The position numbers were made by a program, and so were the translations under genes. Under the pieces are notes generated by a model. The model did no database searches and had not been told where the DNA came from. It saw only the letters and a program-made list of their open reading frames with translations. A DNA stretch of 64,000 bases. Origin: G963422745 sp965214285. GTDB lineage: Bacteria > Actinomycetota > Acidimicrobiia > Acidimicrobiales > Aldehydirespiratoraceae. Location: positions 992,001-1,056,000 of the forward strand of contig OZ243946.1 of assembly GCA_965214285.1 (NCBI GenBank). The letters run 5' to 3'. How positions within the stretch are numbered: the first letter of the stretch is position 1; each line of letters starts with the position of its first letter. Below are positions 54,341-63,800 of the stretch, piece by piece.

Positions 54341-55342
54341 ATGGCCATGCGGGTCGGCGTGATCGGAGGCGGCTCCTGGGGCACCACCGTGGCCCACCTG
54401 TGCGCCCACAACGCACCGACCGTGCTCTACAGCCGCCGCCCCGACACCGCCGCTGCCGTCAACGAGAGCCACGCCAACCCCCGCTACCTGCCCGGCTTCA
54501 CGCTGCACCCGGAGCTGCGGGCGTCGGCCGACCTCGCCGAGGTGATCAGCGAGTGCGACGTGCTGGTGATGGGCGTGCCCTCCGCCGGGTTCCGCTCCAC
54601 GCTGATCGAGCTGCGCCCGCACCTGCGGCCCTGGGTGCCCGTGGTCTCGCTGGCCAAGGGCCTCGAGCCCGGCACGCGCAAGCGCATGACCGAGATCGTC
54701 GAGGAGGAGCTGGGGGGCCATCCCGTCGGCGTGCTCACCGGGCCCAACCTGGCCAAGGAGATCATGGCCGGCTCGGCAGCGGCGGCCGTGCTGGCGTTCA
54801 CCGACCTCACCATCGCCGAGAGCCTGCAGCAGGTCTTCGGCTCGCAGCTCTTCCGGGTCTACACCAGCGACGACGTGGTGGGCTGCGAGCTCGGCGGGGC
54901 GCTCAAGAACGTGATCGCGCTGGCCGCGGGCATGGCCGACGGCCTCGGCACCGGCGACAACACCCGTGCGGCGATCATCACCCGGGGCCTGGCCGAGCTG
55001 ACCCGGCTGGGCGTGGCGATGGGCGGCGAGCCGGCCACCTTCGCGGGGCTGGCCGGGATGGGCGATCTGCTCGCCACCTGCATGAGCCCGCAGAGCCGCA
55101 ACCGCTACGTGGGCGAGCAGCTCGGCCTGGGCCGGCCACTTGCGGAGATCGTCGCCGAGATGGACCAGGTCGCCGAGGGCGTGGAGTCCGCGGCGGTCGT
55201 GGTGGAGATCGCCGCCGAGCTGGGCATCTACACGCCGATCGCCGAGCAGGTGCGTGCCTGCGTGGTCGACGGCCAGAGCGCCATGGATGCATACGTCGGC
55301 CTCGTCAGCAACCCCGCCTCCCGCGAGATCGACCCTGACTGA
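54341..55342 (+). CDS. gpsA: Glycerol-3-phosphate dehydrogenase GpsA
   Basis: 333 residues. NAD(P)-binding VGVIGGGSWGTTVAHLCAHN, SLAKGLEPGTRKRM, TGPNLAKEIM, catalytic Lys in GGALKNVIALAAGMADGLG, and PATFAGLAGMGDLLATCMS. Makes sn-glycerol-3-phosphate for phospholipids. Several in-frame starts (GTG 54332, ATG 54335, 54341, 54347); I choose 54341. Confidence 0.95.
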   Translation: MAMRVGVIGGGSWGTTVAHLCAHNAPTVLYSRRPDTAAAVNESHANPRYLPGFTLHPELRASADLAEVISECDVLVMGVPSAGFRSTLIELRPHLRPWVPVVSLAKGLEPGTRKRMTEIVEEELGGHPVGVLTGPNLAKEIMAGSAAAAVLAFTDLTIAESLQQVFGSQLFRVYTSDDVVGCELGGALKNVIALAAGMADGLGTGDNTRAAIITRGLAELTRLGVAMGGEPATFAGLAGMGDLLATCMSPQSRNRYVGEQLGLGRPLAEIVAEMDQVAEGVESAAVVVEIAAELGIYTPIAEQVRACVVDGQSAMDAYVGLVSNPASREIDPD

Positions 55343-55391
55343 GCGGGAACCGGCCGAGCGCCTGAGGCCTGCCGCCGAGCCGTCGGCGTCG

Positions 55392-56882
55392 TTGGGTGGT
55401 CGGCCCGCTGCGCTGCTGGGCGACCTGTCGGGGCCGGTCGGGGTGATCGACGACACCGGCCGCATCGTCGTGACCGGCGCAGCCATGACTGGGACAGCCG
55501 AGACTGGGACGGCTGCGACCGGGAGAGCTGTGGCCGGGGTGCCTGTTGCCGAGACAGCCGATGGCTTCGTCGTGGAGTGGGGGGTGGTGGCAGAGGACCG
55601 CTGGCGGCTGGGCCACGAGGAGCGGCTGCGCCGGCGTCGCCTGGACGACACCCCGGTCCAGGAAATGCTGCTGCGGGTGCCCGACGGCGACGTGATCCTG
55701 CGGGTGGCCGTGGTCAACGACGGCGTCGGCCGGTCGCTGATGCTCGAGTTCCACAACGCCTCGTCCGCGCCGCTGCTGGCCGCGGTGGCCTGCCGACGCA
55801 CCGGCCTGCTGGAGGCGACCGGCACCGGCAGCGGCCAAGCCATCAGCGCCGACGGCCAGGCCTGGGTGGCGGCGTCTCGCTCTGTGGGCGCTGTGGCCGC
55901 CTGCAGCGATGCTGATGCCGATGCTGACAGCACCGCCGGCGAGGGCATCTGGGGCCGGGTCATGGCCGAGCCCGACGCCAGACGCGCCGAGGCCGCAGGC
56001 GTATCGGCTGCCGCGGCGCTGCTGGTGCCGCTCCCGCATCGCCAGACGGTGAGCTTCATGGTCGGCGTCGGCGGCCCGCCGCTGGATTCCACGTTCGCCG
56101 CGGCCGACGTGGCCTCGGGCTGGAAGGCGATCACCCGCAAGGCGCTCACTCTGTCCTGGCCCGACCCGGACCTGTCCGAGGCGTGGACCCGTGTCGTCGG
56201 CGATCTGGTGGTGCTGGCCGGGTCCGCCGATCCGGCGGTCGCGGCCGCCGCAGCGCCGCATCTCGACGTTGCCGGCCTCTCCGAAGAGGCCGACCGCGCC
56301 CGGGCCACTGTGGTCGCAGCGGCTTCCGCGGGCGGCCTGAGCGGGCACGCCGCCGTCGCCGCGCTTCGGGCGCTCGCGAGCCGGGAGCTGGTGCCGGCTC
56401 GGCCGTCGGGGCTCGACGTGCTGGCGGGACCGCTCGCCCACAGTGCCGGCGACTGCCTCGACCACAGCACCCTGGCGATCACCGCGGCGGCTCTTGAGGG
56501 CGCTTCGCCGGCCGCAGCCCAAGACGCCCGCCGGCTTGCCCGCAGCGTGAGCCTGCTCGAGCCCGAGCCGTCGGCGGTGCGCCCGTCGGCGGTGGCGACG
56601 GCGATCCTCGCCAGGCTGATCGCCGATCCCTGGTCGCCGTCGTCGGCTGAGCTGCTGCCTGGCTTCCCCGCCGACTGGCAGGGCCGGGACCTGGAGGTCG
56701 CCGGCCTCCACAGCGCCTGCGGGGTGCTGTCGTTCGCGCTGCGCTGGCACGGCGAACGCCCCGCTCTGCTCTGGGAGCGCCTCGGCGGCCCCGACGAGGC
56801 CACGCTCACGATCGGTGCCCTGGACCCGCACTGGTCCACGTCGCTGCGCTCCGGCGAGGCGCTGCTGGCCGCGTCCCGCTGA
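55392..56882 (+). CDS. Unknown protein downstream of gpsA
   Basis: About 496 residues if started at TTG 55392 (GTG 55443 is an alternative); frame open since inside gpsA. LLGDLSGPVGVIDDTGRIVV near the start, a TGTAETGTAATGRA low-complexity insertion, then alternating beta segments (LLRVPDGDVILRVAVVNDGV) and an alpha-helical, Ala-rich second half (LDVLAGPLAHSAGDCLDHST). Pattern recalls glycosyl-hydrolase-like or carbohydrate-active helical-barrel proteins but no family is recognised. Confidence 0.6.
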   Translation: MGGRPAALLGDLSGPVGVIDDTGRIVVTGAAMTGTAETGTAATGRAVAGVPVAETADGFVVEWGVVAEDRWRLGHEERLRRRRLDDTPVQEMLLRVPDGDVILRVAVVNDGVGRSLMLEFHNASSAPLLAAVACRRTGLLEATGTGSGQAISADGQAWVAASRSVGAVAACSDADADADSTAGEGIWGRVMAEPDARRAEAAGVSAAAALLVPLPHRQTVSFMVGVGGPPLDSTFAAADVASGWKAITRKALTLSWPDPDLSEAWTRVVGDLVVLAGSADPAVAAAAAPHLDVAGLSEEADRARATVVAAASAGGLSGHAAVAALRALASRELVPARPSGLDVLAGPLAHSAGDCLDHSTLAITAAALEGASPAAAQDARRLARSVSLLEPEPSAVRPSAVATAILARLIADPWSPSSAELLPGFPADWQGRDLEVAGLHSACGVLSFALRWHGERPALLWERLGGPDEATLTIGALDPHWSTSLRSGEALLAASR

Positions 56883-57022
56883 GCGGCGTGTTTCGTAGAC
56901 GCGGTGTCCGCAGGTGGCTCTTGCGTGCCGCTGTGGTTCCCGACTGCCCCCGACCGGCTCGCTGCGTTGGCTGGCCTCTGTTCAACCGCGGCGCTCTCGC
57001 TCCCGACTGCCCCGCCCTGTGC

Positions 57023-57076
57023 CGTGGTGCCCGGCCTGTGTCGTGGTGCCCGGCCTGTGTCGTGGTGCCCAGCCTC
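57023..57076 (+). repeat. 19-bp tandem repeats upstream of rnhB
   Basis: CGTGGTGCCCGGCCTGTGT occurs in ~2.7 tandem copies in the 224-bp gap between the unknown gene and rnhB. The rest of the gap is unremarkable. Confidence 0.75.
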
Positions 57077-57106
57077 TCCTCGGCCGAGGCGCTACGGTCG
57101 CCGTCA

Positions 57107-57814
57107 ATGGCCGTCACCTTGCCGCCGCTGCGCTCGGCCACCAGGGGGCTGTCGCCGGGCCTGGGCACAGAACGCGGCCTTTGGGAGTCGGGATGCGAGG
57201 TCGTGGCCGGCATCGACGAGGTGGGCCGGGGGGCCTGGGCGGGGCCGCTGACCCTGGCCGCTGTGGTCGTGCCCCGGGACCGGCGGCTCTACAAGGTGCG
57301 CGACTCCAAGATGCTCACCGCTGCCGAGCGCGAGCTGCTGGCCGAGCGCATCCTCGGCTGGGCAGCGCATGCCTGCGTCGCGCATGTCAGCGCCGCCGAG
57401 TGCGACGAGCTCGGCATGTCCGATGCGCAGCGGCTCTGCGCGCAGCGGGCGCTGGCAGGGCTCGGCGTCGCCGTCGACCATGTGCTGGTAGACGGCAACT
57501 GGGACTTCGTGGGCAACGGCGCAACCACCAGAATCGTGCGCGGAGACGCGGCCTGCCTGTCGATCGCCGCCGCCTCGGTCGTCGCCAAGGTCGCCCGCGA
57601 CCGCCTGATGCGGGCCTGCGACCAGAGCTATCCGGCGTACCGCTTCGTGGCCAACAAGGGCTATCCGTGCCCCAGGCACCGCGCCGCCCTGGCCGCCTAC
57701 GGCCCGAGTGCCATCCACCGGCGGAGCTGGGCGTTCATGGACGTCCTGCGCTGGACCGCCACTCCTCGCACCGTCCACGCCGGCCAGCCCCGCCTCGGCC
57801 TGGACCCGTTGTAG
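57107..57814 (+). CDS. rnhB: Ribonuclease HII
   Basis: 235 residues. Catalytic DEDD: VVAGIDEVGRGAWAGPLTLA (Asp-Glu), VDHVLVDGNW (Asp), SVVAKVARDRLM (Asp). Removes ribonucleotides and RNA-DNA hybrids. ATG at 57107 gives the usual length with a 30-residue N-terminal extension. Confidence 0.95.
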   Translation: MAVTLPPLRSATRGLSPGLGTERGLWESGCEVVAGIDEVGRGAWAGPLTLAAVVVPRDRRLYKVRDSKMLTAAERELLAERILGWAAHACVAHVSAAECDELGMSDAQRLCAQRALAGLGVAVDHVLVDGNWDFVGNGATTRIVRGDAACLSIAAASVVAKVARDRLMRACDQSYPAYRFVANKGYPCPRHRAALAAYGPSAIHRRSWAFMDVLRWTATPRTVHAGQPRLGLDPL

Positions 57815-57890
57815 CCCGGCGGGCGGGCGAAGCGACCGACGATGGGCGAAGCGCCCGGCGACGACGGCCCGCGGTAGGATTCGGCCCGCT

Positions 57891-58223
57891 ATGGGTCAGC
57901 CGGTCACCGTGATTCGCAGTTCGTCGCGGCGGCCGGGCGTGGTGCGCTTCGAGGTGAACCGCATCCTCACCGGCATGGGCCACAAGCGCTACCACGCGGA
58001 GGACGAGATCCTCGGCGACGACCCCGCCGCCGAGGTCGCCCGGCGCATCTTTGCCGCTGGGGGTGTGGAGAGCGTCCACATCTACTCGTCGATGATCACC
58101 GTGTACCTGTCGACCACCGACCCGGTCGACCTGGAGTCGGTGATCGCCGATCTGCACACCTACTACGTGCCGGGCGTGGAGATCCCCGACGACGCCGAGC
58201 TGATCGCCCTGGCCGGCAGCTAG
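57891..58223 (+). CDS. Nfu N-terminal-domain protein
   Basis: 110 residues. RFEVNRILTGMGHKRYHAED, VARRIFAAGGVESVHIYSSM and ITVYLSTTDPVDLESVIADL fit the Nfu_N scaffold domain; the C-terminal CxxC NifU domain is absent. May take part in iron-sulfur cluster handling. Confidence 0.75.
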   Translation: MGQPVTVIRSSSRRPGVVRFEVNRILTGMGHKRYHAEDEILGDDPAAEVARRIFAAGGVESVHIYSSMITVYLSTTDPVDLESVIADLHTYYVPGVEIPDDAELIALAGS

Positions 58224-58372
58224 CCCGGCATCACAGCCCGCCCGGCCCGAAGTGGCCTGTCAGTAGATCTCGAAACGGGCGCCGAGAGCCGTCATGTCCG
58301 GGAGTCGAGGTTGTCGCTGCCGACAGGATCTGACCGCGGCGCGCTCAACGGCCCGACCGTAGGATGAGGCCC

Positions 58373-58909
58373 ATGGCGATCCTCGTCGTCTTGCATGCGG
58401 CAGCGGCGGTGCTGTTGATCGTCGCAGGCGCTGCCAAGATCGCCCGGCCATCGAGCGCCGCGGGCCTGTTCGAGTCGCTCGGGCTTCCGGTCAGGCCTGT
58501 CTCGGGCGGACTCACGCCGTCGGCCACCACCGCGGCTGCGCTGTTCGGCGTGGTCGAGCTCGGCCTCGGCACCGTCGCCCTGGCCGCGGGGGGAGTGCCG
58601 CTGGCTGTGAGCGTGGGCGTGTTCTACGTGCTGCTGGCCGCCGGCGCAGCCAGAGCGGTCCGTGCCGGGGCTGTCGACTGCGGCTGCTTCGGCACCAGCG
58701 ACACTCCGCCCACCTGGCTGCACGTGACCGCCAACCTGGCCCTGGCGGCGGCCAGCTTCGCCGTGGCCGGCCAACGGACACCTACCGAGCTCATGGCCGA
58801 CCAGCCCGCCGGCGGTGTCGGCTTCGTGCTGGCGGTCGGGCTGACGGCAGGGCTGTTCCTGGCCCTGTTCACCGCCGTGCCCAAGACCCTCCGCTCCCGC
58901 CGCCGCTGA
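58373..58909 (+). CDS. MauE/DoxX-like membrane protein
   Basis: 178 residues with four to five membrane helices. GAAKIARPSSAAGLFESLGLP after helix 1 and DCGCFGTSDTPPTWLHVTAN (CGCFG motif) are typical of MauE-type DoxX-like proteins, which support disulfide formation or thiol redox. ATG at 58364 is an alternative start. No MauD or thioredoxin is next to it. Confidence 0.75.
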   Translation: MAILVVLHAAAAVLLIVAGAAKIARPSSAAGLFESLGLPVRPVSGGLTPSATTAAALFGVVELGLGTVALAAGGVPLAVSVGVFYVLLAAGAARAVRAGAVDCGCFGTSDTPPTWLHVTANLALAAASFAVAGQRTPTELMADQPAGGVGFVLAVGLTAGLFLALFTAVPKTLRSRRR

Positions 58910-58991
58910 CCCCGAGATCCGCTCAGGCGATGGGGCAGCGCCCCTATCTGGCAGGTCCGCAGCGCCGATCTCGGGCACTCCAGATTTCGAT

Positions 58992-59020
58992 TTGCAATCC
59001 GCCCGCGCCCTCGCTACGTT
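58992..59020 (+). promoter_or_regulatory. Promoter before Mod fragment
   Basis: TTGCAA, 17-bp spacer, TACGTT; start about 59027, leader ~20 nt with AGGCAGGA ahead of the ATG. Confidence 0.6.
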
Positions 59021-59046
59021 GCGCCCACTTCCCTAGGCAGGATCCA

Positions 59047-59515
59047 ATGGCAGACATCGCAGAGCTGATCGACGAGGTTGCGAATCCCGACCTGCGGGAG
59101 CGCCTCGTCCGCGAGGTGAAGCACCTCAAGGCGACCAAGCGGCTGGGCCTCGTCTGCGAGCGGCACTTCCCCGAGCCGGTCCTGCTCGCCGGACAGCCCG
59201 TCAGGCCCGGGTCCAGCGTGCGCCTGCGCACGGAGCCAGACGAGGAGTACGAGGTCAGCGCCGTCGACGGCCCCACCGCCACGATCGTCCCGGTCGAGAA
59301 TTCCCGCGCGGGGGGGGGGGTCCGGCGAACTTGAGGCCTCGACCTCTGCCCTGCTGGCCATCGAGGGCTTCGAGGAGCAGATCAATCCGGGTCTGATTCC
59401 CGTCGGCGAGGTTCGACGGGGCAGCGACAAGCCCTGCCAGTCGGTCATCAGCGGCGAGGACTTCCACGTCCTTCAGCTTCTCAGCTACACCCACGCGGGC
59501 AAGGTCGCACCGTGA
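59047..59515 (+). pseudogene. N-terminal stub of type III-like Mod methylase, frameshifted at poly-G
   Basis: The first ~90 residues (ADIAELIDEVANPDLRERL..., LGLVCERHFPEPVLLAG) match the N-terminal region of type III/BREX-like adenine methylases. An 11-G run (59310-59320) shifts the frame to a stop at 59334. In the shifted frame the homology goes on: LIPVGEVRRGSDKP, then ISGEDFHVLQLLSYTHAGKV, and stops there, just before the catalytic DPPYNTG motif. With 10 or 13 G the two parts join into one ~155-residue protein. The rest of the methylase is missing and replaced by the repeat genes. Confidence 0.8.
59310..59320 (+). repeat. Poly-G tract (11 G) in Mod fragment
   Basis: Single-base slippage sets the frame: 11 G gives an early stop, 10 G or 13 G restores it. 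Mod genes of type III systems are well known for phase-variable tracts. Confidence 0.85.
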
Positions 59516-60813
59516 CGGCCGAGACTCCGAGGCCCGGCAAGCCGACTGGGTTCGAGCTGTGGGGTGAGCGACACGACGTGAGTTCCTACACGGACATTCT
59601 GGTCGGGGTGGCAGCAGCGATTCGCCAGCAGGACGCAGGGCGTTTCGACCGGGAGGTTGGGTGGCTCCGGGGCAGGGTGCGTCCGTTCGCCAGCAAGAAC
59701 CCCGACGACCTGCTCAGGCCCCGGCGAGTCGGGGGAAGCGACTGGTACGTCGAGATCAACCTCAGCGCTGCCGCCACGGTCAAGCGGGTCAGGGTGTTCC
59801 TGGAGCATTTCGGCTACGACCCTGATGAGCTGGTGGTGCTGTATGGGCCGGGTGCGTCCGCTGCTTCCGTGCAGGCTCAGCCTCCTCAGAGCACGGTCGA
59901 TGCCCGTGCGGGCAGCCCTGTGCCGGTCGAGACTGCGAAACCCGGCAAGACGACGGAGCCTGCGAAGCCCGCCAAGCCCCCAGCGAGGCCAGTCGATGGC
60001 GCTCAGCCCAAGGGCCAAGCACCCAAGGAGGGCAAGAAGGGGAAGCGTGCGCCCAAGCCGATTGGGTTCGAGCTGTGGGGTGAGCGCCACGACGTGAGCT
60101 CCTACACGGACATTCTGGTCGGGGTGGCAGCAGCGATTCGCCAGCAGGACGCAGGGCGTTTCGACCGGGAGGTTGGGGGGCTCCGGGGCAGGGTGCGCCC
60201 GTTCGCCAGCAAGAACCCCGACGACCTGCTCAGGCCCCGGCGAGTCGGGGGAAGCGACTGGTACGTCGAGATCAACCTCGACGCTGCCGCCACGGTCAAG
60301 CGGGCCAGGCGGTTTCTGGAGCATTTCGGCTTCGACCCTGATGAGCTGGTGGTGTTGTATGGGCCGGGTGCCTCCGCTGCATCCGTGCAGGCTCAGCCCC
60401 GTCAGCGCGCAGCCCGTCGTGCGGGCAGCTCCGCGCCAGCCCAGACCCGCCAGCCATCTGGCAAGCCGATTGGGTTCGAGCTGTGGGGTGAGCGCCACGA
60501 CGTGAGCTCCTACACGGACATTCTGGTCGGGGTGGCAGCAGCGATTCGCCAGCAGGACGCAGGGCGTTTCGACCGGGAGGTTGGGGGGCTCCGGGGCAGG
60601 GTGCGCCCGTTCGCCAGCAAGAACCCCGACGACCTGCTCAGGGCCAGGCAGGTCGGGGGAAGCGACTGGTACGTCGAGATCAACCTCAGCGCTGCCGCCA
60701 CGATCAAGCGGGCCAGGCGGTTTCTGGAGCACTTCGGCTACGACCCTGATGAGCTGGAGGTGTTCTACGGGCCGGGTACAGGCTCAACCTCCTCAGAGAG
60801 CGGTTCGTCGTGA
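59512..60813 (+). CDS. Three-module repeat protein (restriction-associated-like domain)
   Basis: 433 residues. Three copies (59542-59857, 60058-60372, 60466-60780) of a ~100-residue module: TGFELWGERHDVSSYTDILV, RPFASKNPDDLLR, GGSDWYVEINLSAAATVKR, FLEHFGYDPDELVV, separated by Ala/Pro/Lys-rich linkers with KKGKRAPKP. From memory the module resembles a domain at the C-terminus of some restriction or DUF262-type proteins (pattern: FG-W-DVL...FS-P-L-R-P...YVETN-SA...L..FGY). GTG start overlaps the Mod-fragment stop. Ends with GTGA, overlapping the next frame. Role unknown; could bind nucleic acid. Confidence 0.7.
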   Translation: MTAETPRPGKPTGFELWGERHDVSSYTDILVGVAAAIRQQDAGRFDREVGWLRGRVRPFASKNPDDLLRPRRVGGSDWYVEINLSAAATVKRVRVFLEHFGYDPDELVVLYGPGASAASVQAQPPQSTVDARAGSPVPVETAKPGKTTEPAKPAKPPARPVDGAQPKGQAPKEGKKGKRAPKPIGFELWGERHDVSSYTDILVGVAAAIRQQDAGRFDREVGGLRGRVRPFASKNPDDLLRPRRVGGSDWYVEINLDAAATVKRARRFLEHFGFDPDELVVLYGPGASAASVQAQPRQRAARRAGSSAPAQTRQPSGKPIGFELWGERHDVSSYTDILVGVAAAIRQQDAGRFDREVGGLRGRVRPFASKNPDDLLRARQVGGSDWYVEINLSAAATIKRARRFLEHFGYDPDELEVFYGPGTGSTSSESGSS

Positions 60814-63800
60814 GCGCCGCTAGTGCCAGCCGAGACCCCGCCGAGGTGGAGGTGTTGTATGGGCCGGGTGCCTCTGCTGCATCCGTGCATGCTCAGCCTA
60901 CTCAGAGCACGGTCGATGCCCGTGTGGGCAGCCCTGTGCCGGTCGAGACTGCGAAACCCGGCAAGACGACGGAGCCTGCGAAGCCCGCCGAGCCATCGGC
61001 GAGGCCGGGCGGTGGTGCTCAGCCCAAGGGCCAAGCACCCAAGGAGGGCAAGAAGGGGAAGCGTGCGCCCAAGCCGACGGGATTCAAGCTCTGGAACCAG
61101 CACCACGACGTGAGTTCCTACGCCGATGTCCTGGCCGGCGTGGTGGAGGCCATTTACGACAAGGACCCAGAACGTTTCGGCCAGGAGATAGGGAACCTCC
61201 AGAGTTCGCGGGGTACCCCGTTCGCCAGCAAGGACGGCGACACGCTGCATCGGTCCAGACCGGTGGCGTCGACCGGCTGGCATATCGAGGTCAACTTCAG
61301 CGCTGCCGATACGAAAAAACGCGTTAGACAGTTCTTGAAGGCTTTCGGCCACGACCCCGGCGACCTGGAGGTGCTGTATGGGCCGGGTGCCTCCGCTTCT
61401 TCAGTGCAGGCTCAGCCTCCTCAGAGCACGGTCGATGCCCGTGCGGGCAGCTCCGCGCCGGCCCAGACTCGCCGGCCATCTGCCGAGCCGACGGAGCCTG
61501 CGAAGCCCGCCGAGCCATCGGCGAGGCCGGGCGGTGGTGCTCAGCCCACAAGCCAAGCACCCAAGGAGGGCAAGAAGGGGAAGCGTGCGCCCAAGCCGAC
61601 GGGATTCAAGCTCTGGAACCAGCACCACGACGTGAGTTCCTACGCCGATGTCCTGGCCGGCGTGGTGGAGGCCATTTACGACAAGGACCCAGAACGTTTC
61701 GGCCAGGAGATAGGGAACCTCCAGAGTTCGCGGGGTACCCCGTTCGCCAGCAAGGACGGCGACACGCTGCATCGGTCCAGACCGGTGGCGTCGACCGGCT
61801 GGCATATCGAGGTCAACTTCAGCGCTGCCGATACGAAAAAACGCGTTAGACAGTTCTTGAAGGCTTTCGGCCACGACCCCGGCGACCTGGAGGTGCTGTA
61901 TGGGCCGGGTGCCTCCGCTTCTTCAGTGCAGGCTCAGCCTCCTCAGAGCACGGTCGATGCCCGTGTGGGCAGCCCTGTGCCGGTCGAGACTGCGAAACCC
62001 GGCAAGACGACGGAGCCTGCGAAGCCCGCCAAGCCATCGGCGAGGTCAGGCGGTGGTGCTCAGCCCACAAGCCAAGCACCCAAGAAGAGCAAGAAGGGGA
62101 AGCGTGCGCCCAAGCCGACGGGGTTCGAGCTATGGGGCCAGCACCACGATGCGAGCTCCTATACGGATGTCCTGGTCGGCGTGGTGGAGGCCATCCACGA
62201 CCGCCACCCGGATACGTTCCATCGGATTGGGGAACTCCGCGGCACGAAGCGTCTGTGGGCCAGCAAGGACCCCGGCGACCTGATTACCGCCGGGCAGGTG
62301 GGGAGCAGCCACTGGCACATCGAGGTCAACCTCAGCGCTGCCGCAAAGGAGAAGCGGGCCAGGCAGTACCTGGAACACTTCGACTACGACCCAGGCGACC
62401 TGGAGGTGCTGTGTGGGCCGGGTGCCGCCGCTGCTTCCGTGCAGGCCCAGCCCCGCCAGCAGCCGACTCGCCGTGAGGGCAGCCCTGTGCCGGTCGAGAC
62501 TGCGAAACCCGGCAAGACGACGGAGCCTGCGAAGCCCGTTAAGCCCCCAGCGAGGCCAGGCGGTGGTGCTCAGCCCACAAGCCAAGCACTCAAGGAGGGC
62601 AAGAAGGGGAAGCGTGCGCCCAAGCCGACGGGGTTCGAGTTGTGGGGTGAGCGCCACGATGCGAGCTCCTACACGGACATTCTGGTCGGCGTGGCAGCAG
62701 CGATTCGCCAGCAGGACGTAGGGCGTTTCGACCGGAAGGTAGAGAAACTCAAGAGTTCAAGGGGCAAGCCGTACTTCAGCAAGAATACCGACGACTTCAC
62801 TAGGCCCAAACGGGTTAAGGGAAGCTCCTTGTATGTCGAGGCCAACCTCATCGCCGAGGAAGCGCTCAAGCGGGCCAGGCTTTTCCTGGAGCACTTCGGC
62901 TACGACCCCGGCGATCTGGTGGTGCTGGATGGGCCGGGTGCGTCCGCTGCATCCGTGCAGGCTCAGCCCCGCCAGCAAGCGACTCGTGGTGCGGGCAGCA
63001 CCACGCCGGCCCAGCCCCGGCGATCAGCTCAGCCCCGCCAGCAGCCGACTCGCCGTGAGGGCAGCCCTGTGCCGGTCGAGACTGCGAAACCCGGCAAGAC
63101 GACGGAGCCTGCGAAGCCCGCCAAGCCATCGGCGAGGCCGGGCGGTGGTGCTCAGCCCAAGGGCCAAGCACCCAAGAAGAGCAAGAAGGGGAAGCGTGCG
63201 CCCAAGCCGACGGGATTCAAGCTCTGGAACCAGCACCACGACGTGAGTTCCTACGCCGATGTCCTGGCCGGCGTGGTGGAGGCCATTTACGACAAGGACC
63301 CAGAACGTTTCGACCGGGAGGTTGGGGGGCTCCGGGGCAGGGTGCGCCCGTTCGCCAGCAAGAACCCCGACGACCTGCTCAGGCACCGGCGAGTCGGGGG
63401 AAGCGACTGGTACGTCGAGACCAACCTCGACGCTGCCGCCACGGTCAAGCGGGCCAGGCGGTTTCTGGAGCACTTCGGCTACGACCCCGGCGATCTGGTG
63501 GTGCTGGATGGGCCGGGTGCGTCCGCTGCATCCGTGCAGGCTCAGCCCCGCCAGCAAGCGACTCGTGGTGCGGGCAGCACCACGCCGGCCCAGCCCCGGC
63601 GATCAGCTCAGCCCCGCCAGCAGCCGACTCGCCGTGCGGGCAGCTCCGCGCCGGCCCAGCCCCGGCGATCGGCTCAGCCCCCTCAGCGCAAAGATCGCCG
63701 TGCGGGCAGCCCTGTGCCGGTCGAGACGGCGAAACCCGGCAAGACGACGGAGCCTGCGAAGCCCGCCAAGCCATCGGCGAGGCCAGGCGATGGTGCTCAG

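Noticed and set aside
60823..61113. Short plus-strand frames of Arg/Pro/Ser type within the module array
   Set aside because: They are the +1 frame of the modules, repeated with each copy; the true frame runs continuously from 60810 to the window end.
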